Shown in pieces: positions 1-9,644 of a stretch of DNA of 64,000 bases (position 1 is its first letter; each line of letters begins with the position of its first letter). A program made the translations under genes and the position numbers. A model generated the notes under the pieces. The model had not been told where the DNA came from. It did no database searches and worked only from the letters and a program-made list of their open reading frames with translations. The DNA comes from Silicimonas sp963779765 (GTDB taxonomy: Bacteria > Pseudomonadota > Alphaproteobacteria > Rhodobacterales > Rhodobacteraceae): NCBI GenBank assembly GCA_963779765.1, contig CAVZZP010000002.1, forward strand, positions 806,001 to 870,000. Direction: 5' to 3'.

Positions 1-1216
1 TCGAAGCGTTCGGCCTGCGTCTGCGGGTTGAAGATGCGGAAGTAGGGTGCGGCGTCCGGCCCGGATCCGGCCGTCCACTGCCAGCCGAGCGCATTCGACG
101 CCGGATCCCAGTCTGCGAGACAATGCTCGAACCAGCGTTGCCCGATGCGCCAGTGCGCCATCAGATGCTTGGTCAGGTAGCTGGCCACGATCATGCGCGC
201 GCGATTGTGCATTCGCCCGGTCACGAACATCTCGCGCATCGCGGCATCCACGAAAGGCACACCCGTGCGGCCTCGCGTCCAGGCCATCACCTCGGCGCGC
301 CGGTCGTCCTCGTTCCAGGGGAAGCCGTCCCAGCCTTCGCGCCAGTTGGCGCTGACGAGGCGCGGCGTGTGCCAGACGAGGTGATAGCCGAACTCCCGCC
401 AGGCAAGCTCTTTCAGGAAGGTCTCGGCGCCCGCCTTGCCGTCGTCGACCGCGCGCATTCCCGCGTACCAGCAGGCGCGGGGCGAAATCTCGCCCCAGGC
501 AAGGTTCTCCGACAAGCCCGATGTCCCATCCTCTGCAACGACGTCGCGGCTCTCCTTGTAGTCATCCAGTCGATGAGCGACGAAGGCGGCGAGGCGGGAC
601 GCTGCGCGATCCTCTCCGACGGTCAGGTGCGGTTCGACAACGGCCGCACCGCGACGCATCGGTCCCGCAAATTCCAGGTCTCCAGCTTCTCGCTCTCCGG
701 CCAGCGGTCGGGCGCGTTGAAAACGGGGCGGGGAAGCTGGCGGCCCACGTCACGGTCCCGCACGGACCGCCAGAAGGGCGAGTAGACCTTGTAAAAACCT
801 CCCGCGCCGGTCTCGACGGTCCACGGCTCGAAAAGAACGTGGCCAGGCAGGCTCGCCGCGTCGAGTCCCTGTTCCTCGAGTGCAGCCTTCACCCCCCTGT
901 CGCGCGCGACCTGATCGGGGTCATAGGCCCGGCTCCACCTCACCGCCGTCGCGCCCGTCTCGCGGCAGAGAGCGGACAAGACGTCGGCCGCCTTGCCCCG
1001 GCGAAGGATCAGCCGAGATCCCGCCGCCTCGAGAGTCCCCGCCAGATGCGCCACGCCGAGTCCGAAGCGCCACAGGGGGCAGGCGCCGTATCCCTCGAAA
1101 ACCTCGTCCAGGATGAAGACCGGCAGGACCGGACCAAGTTTCGCTGCCTCGGTCAGCGCCGCGTTGTCGCCCAGCCGAAGATCCTTCCGGACCCACCAGA
1201 TCGCCGGTGCCGCCAT
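1..1216 (-). CDS. phrB: Deoxyribodipyrimidine photolyase, partial and frameshifted
   Basis: Light-dependent repair of cyclobutane pyrimidine dimers using FAD and an antenna chromophore. The N-terminus has the photolyase opening (IWWVRKDLRLGDNAAL), then the antenna alpha/beta domain. After about residue 185 the frame changes near 660-664 (one base apparently missing). The next frame carries the FAD-domain signatures: LSENLAWGEISPR, an ELAWREF block, GRMHNRARMIVASYLTKHL, and a segment ending near WDPASNALGWQW. The gene runs off the left edge, so its C-terminus is not seen. It is first in a block of minus-strand genes, 56 bases from the aminotransferase stop. Class I CPD photolyase is the best reading; a cryptochrome-like relative cannot be excluded from a partial sequence. 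Confidence 0.88.
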
Positions 1217-1272
1217 GTCCCCACGTCCCCTTTTCCCGCTCGACCTAGACGCGGACGTGTCCAGGTCAATCG

Positions 1273-2498
1273 TCAGAGGACGTGGTCCAAAGCCGCGATC
1301 AGGCGCGAGACCTCTTCGCTCGTCGTGTAATGCGTGAAGCTGACCCGCAAGACACCGCGCTCGGGGTCGATGCCGAGCGCTTTCAGCGGACGGACGGCAT
1401 AGAAGTCGCCGCCGCCGGCCCCGATATCGTGCCTCGCCAGTTCGGCGGCCAGAGCCGCACCGGGCCGATCACAATGGATCGCCACCGTCGGCGCCCGCGC
1501 CTCGGCTTCGCTTGGGCCCAGAAGCCGGACGTCGTTGCGGTCGGAAAGGAAGTCGAGAAGCGGTTCGAGCAGCGCCGTCTCGCGCCGCCGCATCGCGTCA
1601 TGCACCTTCGCCGCTCGCTCCCTGGGCGTTCCGTGCGACCCGCCGAGCGACGCGTGGAGGCTGTCGACATAGTCCGCCATGCCGGCGCAGGCCGCGATCT
1701 GCGCATGGTCCGGCCCCGCCGGCGTGAAGCGCTTGTAAAGCGCATCGCCGTTGAACCAGTGCCCCTGGTTCGGCAACGCCTCCCCCAGGACGCGGCGGAC
1801 CACCATGAGCCCCTGGTGCGGACCATAGGTCTTGTAGGCCGAGAACAGGTAGATGTCCGCGCCAAGCGCGCCGACGTCGGGAAACCCATGCGGCGCGTAG
1901 CTTACGCCATCGACGCAGGTCACAGCCCCGGCCGCGTGTGCAAGTCGCACGATGGCCGCGACGTCGTTGACCTCGCCCACGACATTCGAGCAATGCGGGA
2001 ATGGCAGAGAGCTTCGCACCGTCCAACAGAGGTTCGAGCTTCGCCGGGTCGAGATGACCCGTCGCCGGGTCCATCTTCCATTCCCGCACCTCGAAGCCCG
2101 TCGTCGGCCAGCCGCCGCCACGCGCCCGAATTCGCCTCGTGATCCTGGTCGGTGACGACGATCGCGGCGCCTTCGGGCAGCCAGCGCCTGAAGGCCTGCG
2201 CAAGCACGTAGGTGTTCTGCGAGGTCGACGGCCCGAAGCTGAGTTCGTCGGTCTCGACGCCCAGCATTGCCGCAAGCCGAATTCGGGCCTGGTCCATCTC
2301 TTCACCGCCCACGCGGCTTGCGTCGAAGGGTCCGTAGGGCTGCACCTTCCGCTCGCGGTAGAAGCGCGCGAGCCGCTCGGTCACGAACCGGCAAGGATAA
2401 GAGCCGCCCGCGTTCTCGAAGAACGCGAGGTCCTGCAGCGAAGGCTCGTCGAATGCGGGGAACTGGGCGCGGACAAAGTCGATGTCGAGGTCGGTCAT
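1273..2498 (-). CDS. Class V aminotransferase, cysteine desulfurase-like (two frameshifts)
   Basis: PLP-dependent fold-type I enzyme of the SufS/CsdA-like group. Three reading-frame segments join into one protein of about 408 residues. The first begins MTDLDIDFVRAQFPAFDE and holds the ENAGGSYPC and FGPSTSQNTYVLAQ blocks. The second (about 2098 to 2001) encodes FEVREWKMDPATGHLD. The third starts with PHCSNVVGEVNDVAAI and contains the PLP-lysine segment YLFSAYKTYGPHQG. Each junction is explained by one extra base, and the total length is 3n+2, as expected for two insertions. The substrate cannot be told; true cysteine desulfurases have a catalytic cysteine loop that I cannot confirm here. Confidence 0.8.
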
Positions 2499-2530
2499 GA
2501 GCGCGAGACAACGCGCCCGCCCGTCCGAGG

Positions 2531-3202
2531 TCAAGCCCGGCGCTGCCTCAGCATCTCCCAGTGCAGGCGGATCGAGGGGATGAAGAACAGCGCGGCACCT
2601 GTCGCGAGGTAGAACGACACCATCGCCGGCAGCCACAGGATGGCCACGAAGAGGCCGACCGAGCCGCTGACCAGGACCGCGGCGTCGGACGGCAGCACGC
2701 GCAACAACGCAAGCTGGAACAGCCTGCCTCCGTCCAGCGGGTGAACCGGGATCATGTTCATAACGAAGAGAAACCCGTTCACCCAGGCGATGGTCTGGAA
2801 GACCCACCGGATCTCGGGGTCGCCGATGTGCGGCCACGTCAGCCCGGCCAGCGCCCAGAGGGCCAGGTTCACGAGCGGTCCCATCGCCACGATCAATTCC
2901 GTCTCATGGCGGGTCGCCGAGCGCTTCTGCTGGCAGAACCCCCCGCCGCCGTAAAGCATGATCCGCTCGACCGGCACGCCCTGCACCAGCGCGCCCCAGG
3001 CGTGACCCAATTCATGCAGGAAGATCGAGCCGAGGAGGATCACGGTGAACATGACGTCGAACGCCAGATCGCGGGACGTGCCCCCGAAGTCGATGAAGAT
3101 CAGGGGCAGAAGCAGGATCGTCACGCCAATCTGCACGGGCACGCCCCAAGGACCGCGGAACTCGAAGAGAGGGTGATCTCTGAACATTCGTCGCCTTTGC
3201 AC
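2531..3202 (-). CDS. Site-2 protease family (M50) membrane metalloprotease
   Basis: Intramembrane zinc metalloprotease of 223 residues. The zinc site is HELGH at residues 63-67 inside a hydrophobic segment. The third ligand region is NMIPVHPLDGGRL at about 149-161, the usual NPxPLDGG-type motif. About five to six hydrophobic helices are visible. There is no PDZ or CBS domain, so this is a minimal SpoIVFB/Rip3-type member and not RseP. Its substrate is unknown. A second ATG (MFRDHPLF, about 3187) is possible. It follows the aminotransferase on the same strand by about 30 bases but shares no evident function with it. Confidence 0.85.
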   Translation of the reverse strand: MQRRRMFRDHPLFEFRGPWGVPVQIGVTILLLPLIFIDFGGTSRDLAFDVMFTVILLGSIFLHELGHAWGALVQGVPVERIMLYGGGGFCQQKRSATRHETELIVAMGPLVNLALWALAGLTWPHIGDPEIRWVFQTIAWVNGFLFVMNMIPVHPLDGGRLFQLALLRVLPSDAAVLVSGSVGLFVAILWLPAMVSFYLATGAALFFIPSIRLHWEMLRQRRA

Positions 3203-3375
3203 CAGACCGTCCCGAGCGTGGACGGCGAGTGAGGCGAAAACGTGGGATGCAAAGGGCGCGCGAACGGCAATCGAGCAGGTTCTGTCGCTTCAGGGCGAAC
3301 GGCCCGTTTCCGCTGCTAGGACAAAGGCGGTCTTGGAGGGACCGGCGGCACGGCTGGCGCGCCGCCGGTTCGTTT

Positions 3376-5010
3376 TTATCGGGGCTCGGCCCGCAGGCCC
3401 TTGATGATGGCCCAGCACATCAGAAGAAGCACTACCGTGAACGGCAGCCCGGTCGTGATGACCATGGCTTGAAGCGCCGCCAGGCCTCCGCCGAGGAGAA
3501 GGACGATCGCAACCGCACCCTCGAAGATGCACCAGAAGACCCTCTGCGGAACGGGCGCGTCGATCTTGCCGCCCGCCGTGATGGTGTCGATCACGAGCGA
3601 GCCCGAGTCCGACGAGGTGACGAAGAACACCACGACGAGGATGATCCCGATGAAAGACGTTATCGAGGCCAGGGGCAGCGCATCCAGCATCCGGAAAAGC
3701 TGAAGCTCGAGCGCCGCGTCCTGAGCGCCGGTGTAGCCGTCCTGCACGACTTGCGTGATCGCGGTGCCACCGAAGACGCTCATCCAGAACACGCAGACGA
3801 GGCTGGGGATCAGAAGGACGCAGATCAGGAATTCGCGCACGCTCCGCCCTCGGCTGACGCGGGCGATGAACATGCCCACGAACGGCGACCAGGAAATCCA
3901 CCACGCCCAATAGAACGCCGTCCAGCCCTGGCTGAAGTTTACGTCTTCGCGACCGAAAGGGTTCGCCAGCGCGGGCAGGTACTCGACGTAGGCGAAGAGG
4001 CTCGACGCAAATCCGGTTAGAATCGCCACCGTCGGCCCCACGATCAGGACAAACAGAAGCAGAAGGGCGGCGAGCCCCATGTTGATCTCGGAGAGAACCT
4101 TCACGCCACCGTCGAGCCCGCGCAGGACCGAAATCAGCGCGATCGACGTGATGACCGAGATCAGGACGACTTGCGTCGTCGGCCCGGTGGGAACACCGAA
4201 GAGTTCGTTCAGGCCCGCGTTGGCCTGTGTCGCCCCGAAACCGAGCGACGTGGCCAGGCCGAAGAGAGTCGCGAAGACGGCGAGGATGTCGATGACGTGT
4301 CCCGTCCAGCCCCAGACCCTTTCGCCGAAGATGGGATAGAAGGCCGAGCGGATCGTCAGAGGCAGACCCTTGTTGTAGGTGAACAGCGCCAGCGCCAGCG
4401 CCACGATGGCGTAGATCGCCCAGGGGTGCAGACCCCAGTGGAAGATGGTCGCCGCCATGCCGAGGCGGGCAGCCTCGGCCGCATTGCCCTCGGCGCCGCC
4501 GAGCGGCGCCCAGTCAGAGCGTACCCCGCCCTCTCCCGCGACACCGCCAAGCGACGTCGAGAAATGGCTGAGCGGTTCGGACACGCCATAGAACATGAGA
4601 CCGATGCCCATCCCTGCCGCGAAGAGCATCGCGAACCAGCCGATGTAGGTATAGTCGGGCGTGGCATCCTTGCCTCCGATCCTCACGCCACCCCAGGGGC
4701 TGACGATCAGGAAGAGGCAGAAGAGAACGAAGACGTTGGCCGCCGCAAGGAAGAACCAGTCGAAGGTCGCAGTGGTGGCGGGCCGGAGCCAACCGAAGAA
4801 TTCCGTGGACTGTTCGGGCAGAGCCAGCGCGTAGAACACGAAGAACACGATGGCCAGCCCCGAGACAAGGAAGACCGGGTTATGGATATCGAAGCCGAAA
4901 GGCCCGAGAGAGCCTTCGACGTTGCTTTGTCCGATGCGGTAGTCCGTATCGATGATCTCGGCCGGTCCCTCGGGCTCGGGTATGCCTTGGTTCGCCGTCT
5001 GGTCGGTCAT
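3376..5010 (-). CDS. BCCT family glycine betaine/choline-type transporter
   Basis: Secondary transporter for quaternary ammonium osmolytes, 544 residues, with about twelve membrane helices. The glycine-rich TM3 signature GMGIGLMFYGVSEP is present and matches the sodium-coupled BetP type rather than the CaiT antiporter type. The family signature WTAFYWAWWISWSPFVGMF is intact, with the aromatic betaine box. The N-terminal cytoplasmic tail is short (about 45 residues) and the C-terminal tail is very short, so the long osmosensing tail of BetP is absent. Uptake of glycine betaine or a related compound is likely; exact specificity is inference. It stands alone, with about 240 bases of gene-free DNA upstream. 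Confidence 0.93.
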   Translation of the reverse strand: MTDQTANQGIPEPEGPAEIIDTDYRIGQSNVEGSLGPFGFDIHNPVFLVSGLAIVFFVFYALALPEQSTEFFGWLRPATTATFDWFFLAAANVFVLFCLFLIVSPWGGVRIGGKDATPDYTYIGWFAMLFAAGMGIGLMFYGVSEPLSHFSTSLGGVAGEGGVRSDWAPLGGAEGNAAEAARLGMAATIFHWGLHPWAIYAIVALALALFTYNKGLPLTIRSAFYPIFGERVWGWTGHVIDILAVFATLFGLATSLGFGATQANAGLNELFGVPTGPTTQVVLISVITSIALISVLRGLDGGVKVLSEINMGLAALLLLFVLIVGPTVAILTGFASSLFAYVEYLPALANPFGREDVNFSQGWTAFYWAWWISWSPFVGMFIARVSRGRSVREFLICVLLIPSLVCVFWMSVFGGTAITQVVQDGYTGAQDAALELQLFRMLDALPLASITSFIGIILVVVFFVTSSDSGSLVIDTITAGGKIDAPVPQRVFWCIFEGAVAIVLLLGGGLAALQAMVITTGLPFTVVLLLMCWAIIKGLRAEPR

Positions 5011-5253
5011 GGTCGTCCTCCCTTCCGTGTTGTTGTGGTTCGCCCGGTCTCGTTGCCATCGACGAGAAGCGCGGTGCGAAAGCCTGCGGTCGTTGCCGCT
5101 GTTTGATTGGCGATGCCGACGCGCGCATCACACCGCGCAGCGACCGCAACGCGGCCTCTGGTCGTGCAGCCTAGGGGCGGTCGGGCGTCCGGGGTACCGC
5201 GCAAGCGGCGATTTCGTGCCGAAAGCGACAGGTGTGGCCTGTCCGCGACGCTC

Positions 5254-5874
5254 TCAGGCGGTCTTTGCGGTGATCGAGGGGCGGCGCGCGGCGGCGGCCA
5301 TCTTCGCCGCCAGCCGTTCGGCCGGTGGTGTGACATAGGTGTCCATGCGAGCGCGGATTTCGCGGATCTCAGGCTCGGTGCCGGTCGCCAGCCGCAGCGG
5401 CTTCTTCCCGTCGATCAGATAGATCAGGCAATGGCAGTCGCCCGACGTGATGGACCGGGTGATGCCGACACCGATGATCTGATCGAGGTCGACGGTCGCA
5501 AGCACCTGTCCCCGTCCGCGCGGATTGCGCGAAACGAACCGGACCTCGTGCCTCAGGCGGTCGACCTGCACCTCGGGGCGGAAGCCGCGAGGAGACACGG
5601 ACAGGCAAAGCCCGCCCAGGACGCCAAGGACGCAGGTCAGGACCAGCTTCATCGTCAGCGCATCGCCCATGTAGATCGAACCGGGCAGCAGCCACTGCGC
5701 GAAGGCGCCGAGAAGAAATACCAATCCAAGGAAGGTCAACGACCATTCGACCAGCAGGTCGAGCGGCTTTTCCTGCATGTCCGCCGGACGCAGCCTGAAG
5801 CCCCAGGGCATCTCGATCTGCGCCAGAAGGGGCGTTTCGACGAAATCGTCGCTTATTCGGCTGATCCTGTTCAT
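5254..5874 (-). CDS. Hypothetical membrane protein, two TM segments
   Basis: A 206-residue protein with no family I can name. It has a hydrophilic N-terminus, two adjacent hydrophobic segments at about 45-65 and 75-92, then a soluble domain of about 110 residues. This arrangement (two TM segments followed by a small beta-rich domain) resembles bacterial PH-like membrane proteins, but that is only a resemblance. It is divergent from the ribosomal protein operon rpsF-rpsR-rplI. Codon use matches its neighbours. The stop lies about 240 bases from the BCCT transporter start. Confidence 0.65.
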   Translation of the reverse strand: MNRISRISDDFVETPLLAQIEMPWGFRLRPADMQEKPLDLLVEWSLTFLGLVFLLGAFAQWLLPGSIYMGDALTMKLVLTCVLGVLGGLCLSVSPRGFRPEVQVDRLRHEVRFVSRNPRGRGQVLATVDLDQIIGVGITRSITSGDCHCLIYLIDGKKPLRLATGTEPEIREIRARMDTYVTPPAERLAAKMAAAARRPSITAKTA

Positions 5875-5936
5875 CCCGCTTCGTCTGTGTCCCGTCCAGC
5901 CCCGATAGCCAGCAAAAGAGGCAACAATGAGACGCC

Positions 5937-5964
5937 TTGTATAATGCCCGGCGGCGTGTATAAG
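5937..5964 (+). promoter_or_regulatory. Possible promoter of rpsF operon
   Basis: TTGTAT at 5937-5942 and TATAAG at 5959-5964 are separated by 16 bases, about 105 bases upstream of rpsF. The -10 element is good; the -35 keeps only the TTG core, as is common in this group. A second TATAAT at 5940-5945 lacks a -35 partner. Confidence 0.33.
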
Positions 5965-6070
5965 CCCACGGTCCGCCGCCGATCGTTTGACCGGCGCACC
6001 CTCTCGTGGACGGGAGCGGCGGATATCATGCCCGTCCTATGAAGTGCGCCCTGACAGAACTGGAGAAGAC

Positions 6071-6433
6071 ATGCCGCTTTACGAGCATGTGATGATCGCG
6101 CGTCAGGATCTTTCCAACACGCAGGCCGAGGGCCTCATCGAACATTTCGGCACGGTCCTCGCGGACAACGGCGGCAAGGTCGTCGAGAGCGAGTACTGGG
6201 GCGTCAAGACGATGGCCTACAAGATCAACAAGAACCGCAAGGGCCACTATTCCCTCATGCGCTCGGACGCCCCCGCGCCCGCCGTGCAAGAGATGGAACG
6301 TCTCATGCGCCTGCACGAGGACGTCATGCGCGTCCTGACCGTGAAGGTCGACGAGCACGAGGAAGGCCCCAGCGCGCAGATGCGCAAGTCCGATGACCGC
6401 GAAGGCCGGGATGGCCGTCGCGAGCGCCGTTGA
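6071..6433 (+). CDS. rpsF: 30S ribosomal protein S6
   Basis: Small-subunit protein of the platform, pairing with S18. The 120-residue product starts MPLYEHVMIARQDLSN and has an acidic/basic C-terminal tail (SDDREGRDGRRERR), normal for alphaproteobacterial S6. I chose ATG 6071 because GGAGAAG precedes it; the frame is open further upstream but without a start signal. First gene of rpsF-rpsR-rplI, 14 bases before rpsR. Confidence 0.97.
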   Translation: MPLYEHVMIARQDLSNTQAEGLIEHFGTVLADNGGKVVESEYWGVKTMAYKINKNRKGHYSLMRSDAPAPAVQEMERLMRLHEDVMRVLTVKVDEHEEGPSAQMRKSDDREGRDGRRERR

Positions 6434-6447
6434 GAAGGAACTAGATC

Positions 6448-6675
6448 ATGGCCGCAAAACCGTTTTTCCGCCGCCGCAAGGTCTGCCCCTTCTCGGGCGA
6501 CGACGCGCCGAAGATCGACTACAAGGACACGAAGCTCCTGCAGCGCTACATTTCCGAGCGCGGCAAGATCGTCCCATCCCGCATCACCGCCGTGTCGGCG
6601 AAGAAGCAGCGTGAACTGGCCCGCGCCATCAAGCGCGCCCGCTTCCTCGCCCTTCTGCCGTACACCGTGAAGTAA
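6448..6675 (+). CDS. rpsR: 30S ribosomal protein S18
   Basis: A 75-residue S18 that contacts S6 on the platform. It opens MAAKPFFRRRKVCPFSG and contains the conserved IDYKDTKLLQRYISERGKI and PSRITAVSAKKQRELARAIKRAR core (here cited in parts). Length is typical. It is preceded by GAAGGA and lies between rpsF and rplI with short gaps, so the three are surely cotranscribed. Confidence 0.98.
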   Translation: MAAKPFFRRRKVCPFSGDDAPKIDYKDTKLLQRYISERGKIVPSRITAVSAKKQRELARAIKRARFLALLPYTVK

Positions 6676-6686
6676 GGAGAGCACCC

Positions 6687-7310
6687 ATGCAGGTTATCCT
6701 TCTCGAACGCGTGGCCAAGCTGGGCCAGATGGGTGAAGTCGTTTCCGTCAAGGACGGCTACGCCCGCAACTACCTTCTGCCGCAGAAGAAGGCCCTCTGG
6801 GCCTCCGAGACGAACATCAAGGCCTTCGAGGCCGACAAGGCCGAGCTCGAGGCGCGCAACCTCGAGACCAAGAAAGAGGCCGACGCGATGGCTGCCCGTC
6901 TGCACGGGCAGCAGTTCGTCGTCATCCGGCAAGCCTCCGACGGCGGCGCGCTCTACGGCTCCGTCACCACCCGTGACGCCGCCGATGCGGCGGCCGAGGG
7001 CGGCTTCACCATCGAGCGCCGGCAGGTCAACATCACGACCCCGATCAAGGAACTCGGCATCCACAAGGTCGGGATCACGCTGCACCCGGAAGTCGAAGCG
7101 ACGATCGAACTTAACGTCGCGCGTTCGACGGAAGAGGCCGAGCTTCAGGCCAAGGGCATCAGCATCGCCGAGCAGGCGGCCGAGGACGAGGCGCAAGCCG
7201 ACGCCGAGATCGCGGAACTGTTCGACGAGATCGGTGCCGCCGAGATGGACGAGCAGGACCGCGACGACCGTCGCCCGCGGGACGAGCGCGACTCGGACGA
7301 CGACGCCTGA
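6687..7310 (+). CDS. rplI: 50S ribosomal protein L9
   Basis: Large-subunit protein binding 23S rRNA near the L1 stalk, 207 residues. The N-terminal domain starts MQVILLERVAKLGQMGEVVSVKDGYARN, followed by the long connecting helix and a C-terminal domain around residues 70-150. An acidic, low-complexity tail (about residues 165-207, rich in Asp/Glu/Arg) extends past the E. coli length, as is usual in alphaproteobacteria. GGAGAG precedes ATG. Last gene of the operon; a terminator begins 24 bases after its stop. Confidence 0.97.
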   Translation: MQVILLERVAKLGQMGEVVSVKDGYARNYLLPQKKALWASETNIKAFEADKAELEARNLETKKEADAMAARLHGQQFVVIRQASDGGALYGSVTTRDAADAAAEGGFTIERRQVNITTPIKELGIHKVGITLHPEVEATIELNVARSTEEAELQAKGISIAEQAAEDEAQADAEIAELFDEIGAAEMDEQDRDDRRPRDERDSDDDA

Positions 7311-7333
7311 CACCGGCCCGGACTGAATAGGAG

Positions 7334-7358
7334 AAGGCCGCCTTACGGCGGCCTTTTT
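7334..7358 (+). terminator. Rho-independent terminator of rpsF-rpsR-rplI
   Basis: A nine-base-pair stem (AAGGCCGCC / GGCGGCCTT) with a TTAC loop runs straight into a T tract at 7354-7358. It lies 24 bases after the rplI stop. Confidence 0.92.
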
Positions 7359-7432
7359 CTTTGTCGGAACTCAGATGAAACCGGCTTCGTCCAGCCTTTC
7401 CGCCCCTGCGCAGCCCATGTAGGCTGCCCCGC

Positions 7433-8110
7433 ATGTGCGGACGCTTTGCCATCACCTTGCCCCACGACGCCATGGCGCAGCTTTTCGACGCCGTGCCGGC
7501 GAACGACCTGCCTCCGGTGCCGAACTACAACGTCTGCCCCACGGACACCGTCCATGCCGTCACCTCCGACGACGGCCATCGCCGTCTCAGGCCGATGCGA
7601 TGGGGCTTTCTGCCGCATTGGTACAAGACGACGAGCGACGGCCCCCTCCTCATCAACGCCCGCGCCGAGACGATCGCGGAAAAGCCGGCCTTCCGCGCCG
7701 CCTGCCGCGAGCGGCGCTGCCTGATCCCGGCCTCGGGCTTCTACGAGTGGACCAAGGACGAGGCCGGCGACCGCCTGCCCTGGTTCATCCATCCCGCCGA
7801 CGACGATCTGATCGCCTTCGCCGGCGTTTGGCAGGACTGGGAGCGCGGCGACGAAGCCTACACGACCTGCGCCATCGTCACGACCGAGGCGAATGACCCG
7901 ATGTCGCGAATTCACCACCGGATGCCCGTGGTCCTGGCTGCCGACGACTGGGCCAAGTGGCTGGGCGAGGAGGGCAAGGGTGCAGCCACGCTGATGATCC
8001 CCGCCCCCGACGACGCGCTGACCTTCCACCGCGTTGATCCGCGCGTGAACTCGAACCGGGCGTCCGGCTCCGAACTCGTGGAGCCGCTGAAGGAACCCAA
8101 CCCATCCTGA
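7433..8110 (+). CDS. SOS response-associated peptidase (SRAP/YedK family)
   Basis: Sensor of abasic sites in single-stranded DNA; Cys2 forms a stable thiazolidine crosslink with the ring-opened abasic sugar (HMCES/YedK mechanism). The 225-residue protein begins MCGRF, so Cys2 is present after Met removal. The other family residues are visible: the NAR motif at about 75-77, the GFYEW box with Glu105, and IHHRMPV with the conserved His at 161-162. The start is fixed by Cys2. No LexA box could be assigned upstream. It follows the rplI terminator as an independent unit. Confidence 0.93.
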   Translation: MCGRFAITLPHDAMAQLFDAVPANDLPPVPNYNVCPTDTVHAVTSDDGHRRLRPMRWGFLPHWYKTTSDGPLLINARAETIAEKPAFRAACRERRCLIPASGFYEWTKDEAGDRLPWFIHPADDDLIAFAGVWQDWERGDEAYTTCAIVTTEANDPMSRIHHRMPVVLAADDWAKWLGEEGKGAATLMIPAPDDALTFHRVDPRVNSNRASGSELVEPLKEPNPS

Positions 8111-8147
8111 CGCATTCCATTACCGGAATGTGAAACGGAGAAACGCC

Positions 8148-9044
8148 ATGCCCCTGTCCCGCACCAGTTCTTCGGCCGGTCCCGGTTCGCCCGTCGTCTT
8201 CGGCTTTCACGACGAGGACACCGGGAGCGTGCAATATCTCGTGGCCTGTCCCGAAACCCGGAAGGCCGCGACGATCGACGTGGTGCAGGGCTTCGATCCG
8301 CGCAGCGCCGCTACCAACTTCAACGCAGCACGCGACATTCTAAGGTTCGCGAAGAGCGAGGGCGTCGAGATCGAGTGGATTCTCGACACCCACCCCCACG
8401 CCGATCACGCCATGGCCTCGGCATGGCTCGCCGCCGAGACGGGCGCACCCAACGCCATCGGCGAGAAGTTGGTCGAGATCGCCCACCTCTGGCGCGACCT
8501 CTACAACCTGCCCGACGCCTTCGATCCGGATCGCGATTTCACGCGCCTCTTTGCCGACGGCGACACCTTCGCCATCGGCAACCTGCCGGTGCGCGTGATG
8601 CTTTCTCCCGGCCACACGCTTGGCTCGATCACATATGTCGTGGGCAACGATGCGGCCTTCGTGCACGACACCTTCATGCAGCCCGACGTCGGAACCACGC
8701 GCGCCGACTTCCCGGGCGGCTCCGTCGAGGACCTGTGGCACTCGCTGCAAGACATACTCTCGCTCCCTGACGAGACGCGCCTTTTCGTAGGTCATGACTA
8801 CGGGACGGATGACAGAGCGCCGGAGTGGGAGGCGACCGTACGCGAGCACCGCCGCCACAACGTCCATCTCGGCGGAGGGGCGCAGAAGGAGGCTTTCATC
8901 GAGATGCGTCAGGCGCGGGACGGGACGCTCCCCCTGCCCGACCGGATGCTGCACGTCCTCCAGATGAACCTTCGCGCCGGAAAGGCTCCGCCCGAGGAGC
9001 AGGACGGTCACAGCTATCTGAAAATTCCGCTCAACCGGTTGTGA
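8148..9044 (+). CDS. MBL-fold metallo-hydrolase, persulfide dioxygenase/Blh-like
   Basis: A 298-residue metallo-beta-lactamase-fold protein. It has the metal-binding THPHADH at residues 81-87, a downstream SPGHTLGS motif, the GTTRADFPGG segment and GHDYG near residue 214. This order is that of the ETHE1/POD-like branch that includes Blh of the BigR regulon, which oxidises glutathione persulfide. Neither a rhodanese domain nor a BigR-type regulator is next to it, so the sulfide-detoxification role is inferred from family only. I prefer ATG 8148 with ACGGAG upstream over an in-frame GTG at 8130. Confidence 0.85.
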   Translation: MPLSRTSSSAGPGSPVVFGFHDEDTGSVQYLVACPETRKAATIDVVQGFDPRSAATNFNAARDILRFAKSEGVEIEWILDTHPHADHAMASAWLAAETGAPNAIGEKLVEIAHLWRDLYNLPDAFDPDRDFTRLFADGDTFAIGNLPVRVMLSPGHTLGSITYVVGNDAAFVHDTFMQPDVGTTRADFPGGSVEDLWHSLQDILSLPDETRLFVGHDYGTDDRAPEWEATVREHRRHNVHLGGGAQKEAFIEMRQARDGTLPLPDRMLHVLQMNLRAGKAPPEEQDGHSYLKIPLNRL

Positions 9045-9057
9045 GGCCCGGACAGGC

Positions 9058-9492
9058 CTAGCTACGCCGCAACCGGATCACCACGTCGACCTTGGCGATC
9101 TCGGCGCCCTTCGGAGCCTGCGGCAGCCGCGCGATCTCAAGCTCCTCGGCGGGAGCGTCGACGAGGCGCGCGTCCTCTTCCCAGTAGAAGTGCGGATGGT
9201 CGTCCGTCCGGGTGTCGAAATAGCTCTTCGAGCCGTCGACCGTGATCTCCTGAACCAGACCAGCCTCGCAGAAGGCGCGCAACGTGTTGTAGACGGTCGC
9301 CAGCGATACGGCGTCGCCATGGTCCTGCGCCGCGGCGTGAAGACCCTCGGCGGTGACGTGTCGCGGTTTGCCATCCCCAATCAGAAGATCGGCCAGCGCC
9401 ACGCGCTGGCGCGTCGGACGCAGTCCGGCCCGTCCCAGCCAATCGGTGGAACGCTCGTTCGGTCTACGGCTCGGGCGCAACGTGTCGCTCAT
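9058..9492 (-). CDS. irr: Iron response regulator Irr (Fur family)
   Basis: Heme-responsive transcription factor controlling iron genes in alphaproteobacteria. The 144-residue product has the winged-helix segment (LRPTRQRVALADLL, then AVSLATVYNTLRAF), DGSKSYFDTRTDDHPHFYWEEDARLVD with the His pair near the usual HxH heme/metal site, and a short dimerisation domain. The DDHPHF segment replaces the longer HHH run of rhizobial Irr. An upstream ATG (MGT, 9501) is possible but falls on the putative -10, so MSDTLRPS is preferred. It is divergent from fabA, a pairing typical of Rhodobacteraceae. Confidence 0.9.
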   Translation of the reverse strand: MSDTLRPSRRPNERSTDWLGRAGLRPTRQRVALADLLIGDGKPRHVTAEGLHAAAQDHGDAVSLATVYNTLRAFCEAGLVQEITVDGSKSYFDTRTDDHPHFYWEEDARLVDAPAEELEIARLPQAPKGAEIAKVDVVIRLRRS

Positions 9493-9499
9493 CGTCCCC

Positions 9500-9528
9500 A
9501 TATAATAAGCCTGAAGCCTCCAATTCAA
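9500..9528 (-). promoter_or_regulatory. Possible irr promoter
   Basis: On the minus strand TTGAAT (9528-9523) and TTATAT (9505-9500) are 17 bases apart. The predicted start of transcription lies almost on the MSDTLRPS codon, which would give a very short leader. No perfect ICE box was seen. Confidence 0.3.
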
Positions 9529-9644
9529 TGCGTTTCCGCGCGAAGTCGCAGACATCTCGGGGATTTGTCTCCCCTTGCACCACATTCGACCCCCCTGCTA
9601 TGGGGCGTGCGACAGAACGGCAACAATACCGGAGCAAGGCGCGC